Part shown: piece by piece, positions 1 through 7,283 of the stretch
Position numbering within the stretch: position 1 is the stretch's first letter
Layout: every line of letters starts with the position of its first letter
Assembly (NCBI RefSeq): GCF_019793465.1
Contig: NZ_JAILYJ010000013.1
Span: 1-64,000, forward strand
DNA from: Rhizobium croatiense
Lineage (GTDB): Bacteria > Pseudomonadota > Alphaproteobacteria > Rhizobiales > Rhizobiaceae
Length of the DNA: 64,000 bases
Direction: 5' to 3'
The notes under the pieces: model-generated
Database searches by the model: none
Seen by the model: only the letters and a program-made list of their open reading frames with translations
Told to the model about the DNA's origin: nothing
Made by a program: the position numbers and the translations under genes

Positions 1-341
1 TGAGAGCGAGAGACTTCGTCGCCAGCAGCGCCGCCGCCCTCGTTCAGTGAGTGGGCTTATAGAACCAACCCCTTTTCCAAGTCAACAGCCATACCAAAAG
101 TTTTTTGACATTTTTGTAACAGGTTGAAAAAGAAGAGGTTTTAGAAACCATCTCCAAAAACGACGAAATTCACCGCCCGAATGGGTGGTTTTTGAAATTC
201 GTTTTCGCCGAATCCCGAAGAACGGCTTCGGCGAGGGAGACAAGGCTTATATAGGGAGCTCGGCGCGGATTTCCAGGGTGCTTGCTTATAACGTGCCTCG
301 CTCGCTAATTTGGCGATGAAGATGAACCGGCGGAGTGAAGA
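1..341. other. Left-edge intergenic region without a supported gene
   Basis: No reading frame here looks like a protein. Bases 60-340 are clearly more AT-rich than the genes around them. Visible items are a leftward promoter (separate entry, 56-85), an AT-rich stretch just upstream of it (about 95-135) that could act as an UP element, and an 8-bp inverted repeat TCGCCGAA/TTCGGCGA at 205-212 and 227-234 ahead of the first gene. The rightward gene at 342 has a GGAG ribosome site shortly before its ATG, but I cannot place its promoter confidently. Confidence 0.5.
56..85 (-). promoter_or_regulatory. Strong sigma70-type promoter directed left, probably of an rRNA operon
   Basis: Read on the minus strand there is TTGACT (plus 80-85), an 18-bp spacer and TATAAG (plus 56-61), followed by a GC-rich discriminator and preceded by an A/T-rich UP-like stretch. 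Transcription would leave the window to the left. The combination of near-consensus boxes, UP-like element and GC discriminator is typical of rRNA promoters, and the GC-rich leader after it resembles the 16S leader of rhizobia as I remember it. The rRNA itself is outside the window, so the target is an inference. Confidence 0.5.
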
Positions 342-1289
342 ATGCTTGTCCTCGATGAACAACAGACGCGCGCGGCCCTGCCCTGGCCGGAACTGATCGA
401 GGCAATCGCCCGCATGTTCCAGAGCGACTGCGTCATGCCGGTGCGCCATCACCATGAGATGGAAGTGCCTGATGAGGAGAGCGCGACGCTGCTGCTGATG
501 CCGGCCTGGGTTCCCGGCCGCTATGCCGGGGTGAAGACCGTCTCGGTCTTCCCGGGCAATATGCGGCGCGGCCTGCCGGCGATCTTCGGAACCTATCTTC
601 TTTCCTCCGGCGCCACCGGCGAAATGCTGGCCGCCATCGACGGCGGCGAGCTGACCGCGCGGCGGACGGCGGCGGCATCAGCGCTGGCGGCACGTCATCT
701 TGCCCGTCCCGACGCCGAGGAGCTGCTTGTCTGCGGCACCGGTCGACTGTCGCTCAATCTGATGCTTGCCCACGGCACGACCCGGCCGATCAAGAGGTAC
801 CGGGTCTGGGGTCGAAATGGGCAGGCTGCCGAAAAGATCGCGACTGAAGCACGGGCGCTCGGGCTGGATGCCGAGGCGGTCACCCATGTTGAAGCGGCAG
901 CGCGAACGGCCGATATCATTTCCTGCGCCACGCTTTCCAGCGAGCCGCTGATTTCAGGCGAATGGCTGAAGCCCGGCGCCCATCTCGATCTCGTCGGCGC
1001 CTTCAAGCCGAGCATGCGCGAAAGCGATGACGAGGCGATCCGCCGCGCCAACGTCTATGTCGATACCCGTGCCGGCGCCATCAGCGAGGCGGGCGATATC
1101 GTCCAGCCGCTGAAAACCGGCGTGCTGAGGGAAAGCGACATCAGAGCGGAGCTTGCGGAACTTGTCAGCGGCGCCCATGGCGGGCGAAGCGATGAGATCG
1201 AAATCACGCTGTTCAAATCCGTCGGCGCGGCGCTGGAAGATCTCGCCGGCGCGATTCTTGCCTATGAAACGGTGACGGGCCGCAAGTGA
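342..1289 (+). CDS. Ornithine cyclodeaminase / mu-crystallin family oxidoreductase
   Basis: A 315-residue soluble protein with the family layout: an N-terminal substrate half with the conserved 'GVKTVSVFPGN' segment (Lys65) and 'DGGELTARRTAA' (about 100-111), then a Rossmann NAD(P) half with GTGRLS at 132-137. The family includes ornithine cyclodeaminase, alanine dehydrogenase and delta1-pyrroline/piperideine-2-carboxylate (ketimine) reductases. The weakened nucleotide loop (GTGRLS instead of GxGxxA) and the lack of neighbouring amino-acid catabolic genes do not allow a choice; a ketimine reductase role is as likely as proline formation from ornithine. ATG at 342 follows GGAG. Its last codon overlaps the GTG start of hrpB by four bases, so the two are probably co-transcribed. 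Confidence 0.8.
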   Translation: MLVLDEQQTRAALPWPELIEAIARMFQSDCVMPVRHHHEMEVPDEESATLLLMPAWVPGRYAGVKTVSVFPGNMRRGLPAIFGTYLLSSGATGEMLAAIDGGELTARRTAAASALAARHLARPDAEELLVCGTGRLSLNLMLAHGTTRPIKRYRVWGRNGQAAEKIATEARALGLDAEAVTHVEAAARTADIISCATLSSEPLISGEWLKPGAHLDLVGAFKPSMRESDDEAIRRANVYVDTRAGAISEAGDIVQPLKTGVLRESDIRAELAELVSGAHGGRSDEIEITLFKSVGAALEDLAGAILAYETVTGRK

Positions 1290-3751
1290 CGATCAGTCCT
1301 TCATTGCCGGAACTTCCGGTTTCACATGTCCTGCCGGCTATCGGTGCGGCGTTGGCCGAGCAGAAGCGTGCGGTTCTTTCGGCACCGCCCGGCGCCGGCA
1401 AAACGACCTTGGTGCCGCTTTACCTGCTCGAACACGCCTGGCGCGGCGACGGCAGGATCATCCTGCTGGAACCGCGGCGGCTGGCGGCGCGGGCGGCGGC
1501 AAGCCGGATGGCGTCGTTGATCGGTCAACAGGTTGGCGGCACGGTCGGCTACCGCATGCGCCTCGACAACAGGATATCGGCGGCGACACGGATCGAGGTG
1601 GTGACGGAAGGGGTCTTTGCCCGGATGGTCCTCGATGATCCCGAACTCTCCGGCGTCTCGACCGTGATCTTCGACGAATTCCACGAGCGTTCGCTCGATG
1701 CCGATTTCGGGCTGGCGCTGGCGCTCGACGTTCAATCGGCCCTGCGCGAGGATCTGCGCATCCTGGTGATGTCGGCGACGCTCGACATCGAACGTGTGGC
1801 CGCCCTGCTGGAAGATCCGCCTGTCATCGAAAGCCTGGGACGCAGCTTTCCCATCGATATCCGTTATCAGGATCGGCCGGGCGGCGAACGCATCGAAGAT
1901 GCCGTGACGCGGGCGATTGTCGACGCGCATGCCAGCGAAACCGGTTCGATCCTTGCTTTCCTGCCCGGCCAGGCGGAAATCACCCGGACCGCAGAGCGGC
2001 TGCAGGGACGATTCGGCCCCGAAACGCTGATTGCGCGGCTTTACGGCAATCTTGGCCAGAAGGAACAGGACGCCGCGATCCGGCCCGCCGCCGCCGGTAT
2101 GCGCAAGATCGTGCTTGCGACATCGATTGCCGAAACCTCGATCACCATCGACGGCGTGAGGATCGTCATCGACAGCGGGTTGCAGCGTCTGCCGGTGTTC
2201 GAGGCATCGACCGGAATCACTCGTCTCGAGACGGTGCGCGTGTCGCGGGCTTCCGCCGATCAGCGAGCGGGCCGCGCCGGGCGAACGGAACCGGGCATCG
2301 CCATCAGGCTATGGCACCAGGGACAGACGGCGGCGCTGCCGGCCTTCACGCCGCCGCAGATCCTTTCGAGCGATCTTTCCGGGCTGGTGCTCGATCTCGC
2401 GCACTGGGGCGTTCAGGACCCGGCATCGCTCGCCTTTGTCGATCAGCCGCCGGAAACGACGCTTAAGGAAGCGCGGATGCTGCTTGGCCAGCTCGGCGCG
2501 CTCGACAAGGACGGAATGCTGACCGCACGCGGCAAGGTCATGCGCGATCTCGCCCTGCCGCCACGACTTGCCGCGATGGTCGTATCGGCGGGCGAATCGG
2601 GGCATGCCCGGGATGCGGCATTAATTGCCGTGCTGCTGACCGAACAGGGGCTCGGCGGAACGAGCCTCGATATCGAGGAGCGGCTGCGGCGCTTCAAGGC
2701 CGAGCGCGGCGAAAGGGCGGAGGCCTCGCGGCGGCTGGCAGGGCGGCTGGCGAACGGCCTCGACAGGGTTGAGGCAACGGCGCCGGCGCTGGCGGGGCAG
2801 CTGCTGCTGCACGCCTTCCCTGACAGAATAGCGCTTCAGCGCGGCGGACGGGGACGATTCGTGATGGCCAACGGGCGCGGAGCGGAGCTGCCGGAAACCG
2901 AGAGGCTCGCCGGCAGCCGGATGCTTGTCATCGCCGATCTCACCGGCCGGGCGGCGCAGGCGCGGGTTCTGGCGGCCGCCGAGGTGACGCGCGGCGATAT
3001 CGAAGCCGAGCTGCCCGGCGAGATCAGAACAGACGACCAGATATTCCTCGATCGGCAGAGCCGGCAGATACGGGCGCGGCGCGCCACCCGGCTCGGCGCG
3101 ATCATCTTCGACGAGACGCCCCTGCCGCGCCCTTCCGGAGCAGCCGTGACCCAGGCACTGATGGAAGGCGTGCGCGAACTCGGGCTCGACCAGCTTGCCT
3201 TCTCGAAGGAAGCCATTCAGCTTCGCGAGCGGATCGGGTTCCTTCACAGGACAATCGGCGATCCTTGGCCGGATGTCGGCGACGCCGCGCTGCTTTCCCG
3301 CCTGGACGAATGGTTCGCGCCGTTTCAGAGCGACGCCCGCGGCCTCTCGGACATATCGGCGGGCGGGCTATCCAACGGGCTGATGTCACTGGTTCCACAC
3401 GAGTTGCACCGTGATCTTAGCCGGCTTGCTCCGACGCATTTCGAGGCGCCGACCGGCCAACGACATCCGATTCAATACGAAGGCGAGGAGCCGGTGCTGA
3501 CGATCCGCGTGCAGGAGCTGTTCGGGCTCAAGCAGCACCCGTCGATTGCCGGAGGCCGCCTGCCGCTGCTGCTCGAACTCACCTCGCCAGCGCACCGGCC
3601 GATCCAGACGACACGCGACCTGCCGGGCTTCTGGGCCGGCTCATGGAAGGACGTGCGTGCCGATATGCGCGGGCGCTATCCCCGCCATCCCTGGCCGGAG
3701 CGGCCCGAAGACGCGTTGCCGACGACACGGGCAAAGCCGCGTGGTACATGA
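1286..3751 (+). CDS. hrpB: ATP-dependent RNA helicase HrpB (DEAH/DExH box)
   Basis: At 821 residues it matches the usual HrpB length. Helicase core motifs are in order: Walker A 'APPGAGKTT' (33-41), DEFH as the DExH box (130-133), SAT (163-165) and motif VI QRAGRAGR (326-333). The helicase-associated domain and the HrpB-specific C-terminal region follow. It is expected to be a cytoplasmic NTP-driven RNA helicase; its physiological substrate in bacteria is poorly known and loss is usually mild. The start is GTG at 1286, overlapping the stop of the preceding gene (GTGA). The next gene, actS, begins 24 bases after its stop behind an AAGGAG site, so read-through into actSR is possible. Confidence 0.93.
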   Translation: MTISPSLPELPVSHVLPAIGAALAEQKRAVLSAPPGAGKTTLVPLYLLEHAWRGDGRIILLEPRRLAARAAASRMASLIGQQVGGTVGYRMRLDNRISAATRIEVVTEGVFARMVLDDPELSGVSTVIFDEFHERSLDADFGLALALDVQSALREDLRILVMSATLDIERVAALLEDPPVIESLGRSFPIDIRYQDRPGGERIEDAVTRAIVDAHASETGSILAFLPGQAEITRTAERLQGRFGPETLIARLYGNLGQKEQDAAIRPAAAGMRKIVLATSIAETSITIDGVRIVIDSGLQRLPVFEASTGITRLETVRVSRASADQRAGRAGRTEPGIAIRLWHQGQTAALPAFTPPQILSSDLSGLVLDLAHWGVQDPASLAFVDQPPETTLKEARMLLGQLGALDKDGMLTARGKVMRDLALPPRLAAMVVSAGESGHARDAALIAVLLTEQGLGGTSLDIEERLRRFKAERGERAEASRRLAGRLANGLDRVEATAPALAGQLLLHAFPDRIALQRGGRGRFVMANGRGAELPETERLAGSRMLVIADLTGRAAQARVLAAAEVTRGDIEAELPGEIRTDDQIFLDRQSRQIRARRATRLGAIIFDETPLPRPSGAAVTQALMEGVRELGLDQLAFSKEAIQLRERIGFLHRTIGDPWPDVGDAALLSRLDEWFAPFQSDARGLSDISAGGLSNGLMSLVPHELHRDLSRLAPTHFEAPTGQRHPIQYEGEEPVLTIRVQELFGLKQHPSIAGGRLPLLLELTSPAHRPIQTTRDLPGFWAGSWKDVRADMRGRYPRHPWPERPEDALPTTRAKPRGT

Positions 3752-3775
3752 GGGCGACCCAAGGAGTCCCTCGGA

Positions 3776-5086
3776 ATGATCGACAAGGCAGAAAGCCATA
3801 CGATGGAGGATCGACACAGCAGCCGCAGGCTCCGCCTGCAGACGCTGGTGCGGCTGCGCTGGCTTGCCGTCGGCGGTCAGGCGCTGACCGTTTTCATCGT
3901 TGCCTTCTGGCTGAAATTTCCCTTGCCGCTGATCGCCAGCTCTTCGCTGATTGCCGCTCTTGCCTGGGTGAATTTCTATCTGACGATCCGCTACCCGCCG
4001 ACGCATCGGCTGGAACCGCCGGCCGCCTTTGCGCTGCTCGGCTTCGATCTTTTGCAGCTCTGTGCGCTGCTCTTCATCACCGGCGGCCTTGCCAATCCCT
4101 TCGCAGCCCTCGTCTGCGTGCCTGTTATCATCTCCTTTGCCTCGCAGCCGATCCGCTACAGCACCGCGCTGATCGGCATTGCGATGGTCTGCATCACGGT
4201 GCTTGCCTTTTCGCCGTTTCCGCTGCCCTGGTTCGACGGGGCCGAGATCAACGTCCACAATGTCATGCAGTTCGGCGTCTGGTGCTCGATCGCCTCGACA
4301 ATGGCGTTTGCCGCTTTCTACGCCTACCGCGTTTCGATGGAAGCGAGCCAGCTTGCCGATGCGCTGGCCGCGACCGAACTGGTGCTGCAGCGGGAAAAAC
4401 ACCTTTCACAGCTCGACGGGCTGGCGGCGGCGGCGGCCCACGAGCTCGGCACGCCGCTTGCGACGATCAGCGTCGTTGCCAAGGAAATGGAGCGGGAACT
4501 GAAGGACGACGATCGGTTCCGCGAGGACGTCATGCTGCTGCGCAGCCAGAGCGAACGCTGCCGTGACATTCTGCGGCGGCTGACGACGCTGTCTTCCGAA
4601 GACGAGGCGCATATGCGCCGGCTGCCGCTGTCCTCGATGATCGAGGAGATCGTTGCGCCGCACCGGGAATTCGGCATCGCGCTCGAGCTGATCGAAAAAA
4701 GCCCGCGCAAGAGCGAGCCGGTCACCGATCGCAATGCCGGGATCATGTACGGACTCGGCAACCTCATCGAAAATGCCGTCGACTACGCCAGGGAGAAAGT
4801 GACGATCACCGTCGAGCACGATCACGACAAGGTGCTGATCATCATCGAGGACGACGGCAACGGTTACTCACCCGACATCCTGACCCGGATCGGCGAGCCC
4901 TATGTGACCAGGCGGCAGAAGGAAGACACGGCGGGGGGCCTCGGGCTCGGACTTTTCATCGCCAAAACGCTGCTGGAGCGCTCCGGCGCATCGCTGATTT
5001 TCGAGAATCGCGAGCCGGAGAGAGCCGGCGCGCGCATCCGCATCGAATGGCCGCGAATGCTGCTCGACGCAAATTCGACAAAATGA
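3776..5086 (+). CDS. actS: Redox-sensing membrane histidine kinase ActS (RegB/PrrB family)
   Basis: A 436-residue kinase with about six N-terminal membrane segments (roughly residues 28-185), then a histidine kinase core. It carries the RegB-type quinone-binding heptad GGLANPF (103-109), the phospho-accepting His221 in 'HELGTPLATI' and Cys261 in 'SERCRDIL', the counterpart of the redox-active Cys of Rhodobacter RegB. A GHKL ATPase domain with GLGLGL closes the protein. Family knowledge: RegB/ActS kinases respond to the quinone pool and oxygen and control carbon fixation, respiration, nitrogen metabolism and, in Sinorhizobium, acid tolerance. The partner regulator ActR lies 70 bases downstream. 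ATG at 3776 has AAGGAG upstream; an in-frame ATG at codon 10 is an alternative start. Confidence 0.92.
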   Translation: MIDKAESHTMEDRHSSRRLRLQTLVRLRWLAVGGQALTVFIVAFWLKFPLPLIASSSLIAALAWVNFYLTIRYPPTHRLEPPAAFALLGFDLLQLCALLFITGGLANPFAALVCVPVIISFASQPIRYSTALIGIAMVCITVLAFSPFPLPWFDGAEINVHNVMQFGVWCSIASTMAFAAFYAYRVSMEASQLADALAATELVLQREKHLSQLDGLAAAAAHELGTPLATISVVAKEMERELKDDDRFREDVMLLRSQSERCRDILRRLTTLSSEDEAHMRRLPLSSMIEEIVAPHREFGIALELIEKSPRKSEPVTDRNAGIMYGLGNLIENAVDYAREKVTITVEHDHDKVLIIIEDDGNGYSPDILTRIGEPYVTRRQKEDTAGGLGLGLFIAKTLLERSGASLIFENREPERAGARIRIEWPRMLLDANSTK

Positions 5087-5156
5087 ATTTATCGGCATAA
5101 GTAGAATGAAAAACGGTTGACCAAGATCGGGCGTTCAAGCGCCGGGACCTGAGACG

Positions 5157-5735
5157 ATGACAGAACAGAATCATGGAAATTTGGCCGCGTCGGATGAAGA
5201 CCATATCGGGCCCGACGCCAGCTTGCTGATCGTCGACGACGACGGGCCGTTCCTGCGCCGTCTCGCACGGGCGATGGAAACGCGCGGCTTTCAGGTGGAA
5301 ACGGCTGAGTCCGTGGCGGAAGGCGTTGCGAAATCGAAAGGCAGGCCGCCGAAATATGCAGTGGTCGACCTCCGGCTCGGCGACGGCAATGGGCTCGACG
5401 TCATCGAAGCGATCCGCCAGCGGCGCGACGACACGCGAATCATCGTGCTCACCGGCTACGGCAATATCGCGACGGCGGTGACGGCCGTGAAACTCGGCGC
5501 CGTCGACTACCTGGCAAAACCCGCAGATGCCGACGACGTCTTTTCGGCGCTGACGCAGCGGCCGGGCGAAAAGGCGGAACTTCCCGAAAACCCGATGTCG
5601 GCCGATCGGGTGCGCTGGGAACACATTCAGCGGGTCTATGAAATGTGCGAGCGCAATGTTTCGGAAACAGCGCGCCGGCTCAACATGCACCGGCGCACGC
5701 TGCAGCGCATCCTCGCCAAACGCGCGCCGAAATAG
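5157..5735 (+). CDS. actR: Response regulator ActR (RegA/PrrA family)
   Basis: A 192-residue two-domain regulator. The receiver domain has the acidic pocket 'IVDDD', phosphorylatable Asp71 in 'VVDLRLGDG' and a conserved Lys in 'YLAKP'. After a short proline-containing linker the C-terminus (about 160-192) is a Fis-type helix-turn-helix 'SETARRLNMHRRTLQR', nearly invariant across RegA/ActR/PrrA proteins. It is the partner of ActS directly upstream and should bind DNA as a phosphorylated dimer to control redox-dependent genes. It runs convergently with mmcB, whose end lies only 11 bases away. Confidence 0.94.
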   Translation: MTEQNHGNLAASDEDHIGPDASLLIVDDDGPFLRRLARAMETRGFQVETAESVAEGVAKSKGRPPKYAVVDLRLGDGNGLDVIEAIRQRRDDTRIIVLTGYGNIATAVTAVKLGAVDYLAKPADADDVFSALTQRPGEKAELPENPMSADRVRWEHIQRVYEMCERNVSETARRLNMHRRTLQRILAKRAPK

Positions 5736-5746
5736 GGAGGTATCCC

Positions 5747-6241
5747 TCAGACGTCGTCCACCGTGAACGGTTTTCCGTTCGCCCATTCGGCCATCATCAG
5801 CCTTTGGGCGGCGGCACGCGAGAAATTGAGTGTGACGGATTTGCGGGTCGCGGGCGCCATACGATGTTCCGGCGCCTCGCGAATCATGTGGGCGCCATAG
5901 CCATCCGAGAGGAAGAGCCCGCATTCCTCGGGAAAGATGTCGAGCGGCACGTCCTGGTGCGTGGCAAAGAACAGGCGGTCGCAATGCAGCCTGTATTCCG
6001 GCCATTTGCGATCGACCCGGAAATCTTCGATCGAGGTCTTGATCTCGATGATCCAGACCTCGCCCTTTTCCGAAAGCGTGATCAGATCGGCGCGACGCCC
6101 GCTCGCCAGCGGCAGTTCGGGCAGCACCGCGTGGCGCATTTCATGCAGCAATATCTGCGTGCCGCGGCGCACCATCATTGCCCTGTCCGATTGCCGGCCA
6201 TCGATTAACGGATTGTTATTGTAAACGCTCAAAATCGTCAT
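5747..6241 (-). CDS. mmcB: MmcB family putative DNA-repair endonuclease
   Basis: A 164-residue protein that I recognise as the MmcB family, found next to regA/actR in many alphaproteobacteria. The centre has a PD-(D/E)XK-like arrangement: 'GRRADLITL' then 'VWIIEIKTS' (Asp and E-x-K spacing of the restriction-endonuclease fold). In Caulobacter the homologue is linked to mitomycin C resistance; biochemical activity is inferred from the fold. It is transcribed leftward from the intergenic region shared with the L,D-transpeptidase gene. No signal peptide or membrane segment is visible, so it is cytoplasmic. Confidence 0.8.
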   Translation of the reverse strand: MTILSVYNNNPLIDGRQSDRAMMVRRGTQILLHEMRHAVLPELPLASGRRADLITLSEKGEVWIIEIKTSIEDFRVDRKWPEYRLHCDRLFFATHQDVPLDIFPEECGLFLSDGYGAHMIREAPEHRMAPATRKSVTLNFSRAAAQRLMMAEWANGKPFTVDDV

Positions 6242-6346
6242 GGATAACCGTCGTGGGGCTGGGCAGGTTGTTGCAAAAAAACCATGCGCTTTTAATTTGC
6301 GCGGCGGACCATTTCGCCGCGCCGCAGCAGCCTTGCAAAGCGCAAG

Positions 6347-6361
6347 TTAATCGAAAATAAA
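6347..6361. promoter_or_regulatory. Possible CtrA-type half-site pair between mmcB and the L,D-transpeptidase gene
   Basis: TTAA (6347-6350), seven bases, then TAAA (6358-6361) followed by CCAT. The CtrA consensus is TTAA-N7-TTAA, so this has one mismatch in the second half. It lies 60 bases before the transpeptidase start. A single near-match in AT-rich DNA is weak evidence. Confidence 0.2.
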
Positions 6362-6420
6362 CCATAATCAACGATGGTCGAAAGACCGTTCTCCTTGCCG
6401 CAAAACTTCAAGAGTCATCT

Positions 6421-7104
6421 ATGCGCTTCCGCAATGCATTCCCTGTATTTGGCCTGCTGGCGACGCTCGCTCTGGCCGGTTGCTCCACGACCTCAGACAG
6501 CGCCTCCGTCGACGACAAGGGCGCAGGCCCGACAGTCCAGACGGCGCAAATCTTCAATGACGCCTATGGCTTGACGAAGGATGCCGGATACTCGCTGCCG
6601 GCGATCCCGATCGACAGGGTCAAGCCGCAGTTCCGCCGCCAGGTCGTCAGCTACCAGACTACCGAGCGTCCGGGAACGATCATCGTCAACACGCGCGAGC
6701 GCTTCCTCTATTACATCCTCGCCAACGGCAAGGCGATGCGTTACGGCATCGGCGTCGGCAAGCAGGGCTTTGCATGGGCCGGCACCGCCTACGTCGCCTG
6801 GAAGCAGGAATGGCCGACCTGGCATCCGCCAAAGGAAATGGCTGTCCGCCGCCCCGACGTCGCCAAATATGTCGAAGACGGCATGGGCCCGGGTCTCAGC
6901 AATCCGCTCGGTGCGCGCGCCATGTATCTCTTCAACGAGGAAGGCAGGGACACGCTGTTCCGCCTGCACGGCACGCCGGAATGGGCTTCGATCGGCACTG
7001 CCGCTTCCTCGGGCTGCATTCGCCTGATGAATCAGGACGTCATCGACCTCTACAGCCGCGTCCGTCCCGGCAAGGGCACTTCCAAGGTCATCGTCATCCA
7101 GTAA
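6421..7104 (+). CDS. Lipoprotein L,D-transpeptidase (YkuD domain)
   Basis: A 227-residue precursor with a lipoprotein signal peptide: a hydrophobic stretch followed by lipobox LALAG-Cys21, so it should be anchored in the periplasm. The YkuD catalytic domain occupies about 70-227 and contains His183 ('HGTPEW') and nucleophile Cys199 in 'SSGCIRL'. Family enzymes make 3-3 peptidoglycan cross-links or attach outer-membrane proteins to peptidoglycan, both important in Rhizobiales; which one applies here cannot be read from sequence. It is a monocistronic gene ending in a strong terminator at 7131-7160. Confidence 0.9.
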   Translation: MRFRNAFPVFGLLATLALAGCSTTSDSASVDDKGAGPTVQTAQIFNDAYGLTKDAGYSLPAIPIDRVKPQFRRQVVSYQTTERPGTIIVNTRERFLYYILANGKAMRYGIGVGKQGFAWAGTAYVAWKQEWPTWHPPKEMAVRRPDVAKYVEDGMGPGLSNPLGARAMYLFNEEGRDTLFRLHGTPEWASIGTAASSGCIRLMNQDVIDLYSRVRPGKGTSKVIVIQ

Positions 7105-7130
7105 GTAGAGACCGAATTCGGTATAAAAAA

Positions 7131-7160
7131 GGCCGCCGGACTGTCGTTCCGGCGGCCTTT
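7131..7160 (+). terminator. Rho-independent terminator after the L,D-transpeptidase gene
   Basis: Perfect 10-bp stem GGCCGCCGGA / TCCGGCGGCC (7131-7140 and 7148-7157) with a 7-base loop, preceded by six A and followed by a T-rich stretch. Confidence 0.9.
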
Positions 7161-7171
7161 CTTATTCTCAG

Positions 7172-7279
7172 CTAAAGCGCGTCGCGATCTTCAGATTCGC
7201 TCGTTGCGCTTTTGCTCTTTGTTTTTTACGCATGTCGTTGGCGCAAAACCGCTGCACACTTTTGCGCGACATGCTTTAG
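7172..7279. repeat. Rhizobial intergenic hairpin repeat
   Basis: A 108-bp element bounded by the inverted ends CTAAAGC (7172-7178) and GCTTTAG (7273-7279). Inside is a long hairpin: GCATGTCG (7230-7237) pairs with CGACATGC (7267-7274) and GCGCAAAA (7241-7248) pairs with TTTTGCGC (7260-7267) around the loop CCGCTGCACAC. I recognise this GCATGTCG...TTTTGCGCGACATGC sequence as a very common intergenic repeat in Rhizobium genomes. It sits between two convergent genes; no second copy is apparent in this window. Confidence 0.7.
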
Positions 7280-7283
7280 GCGC

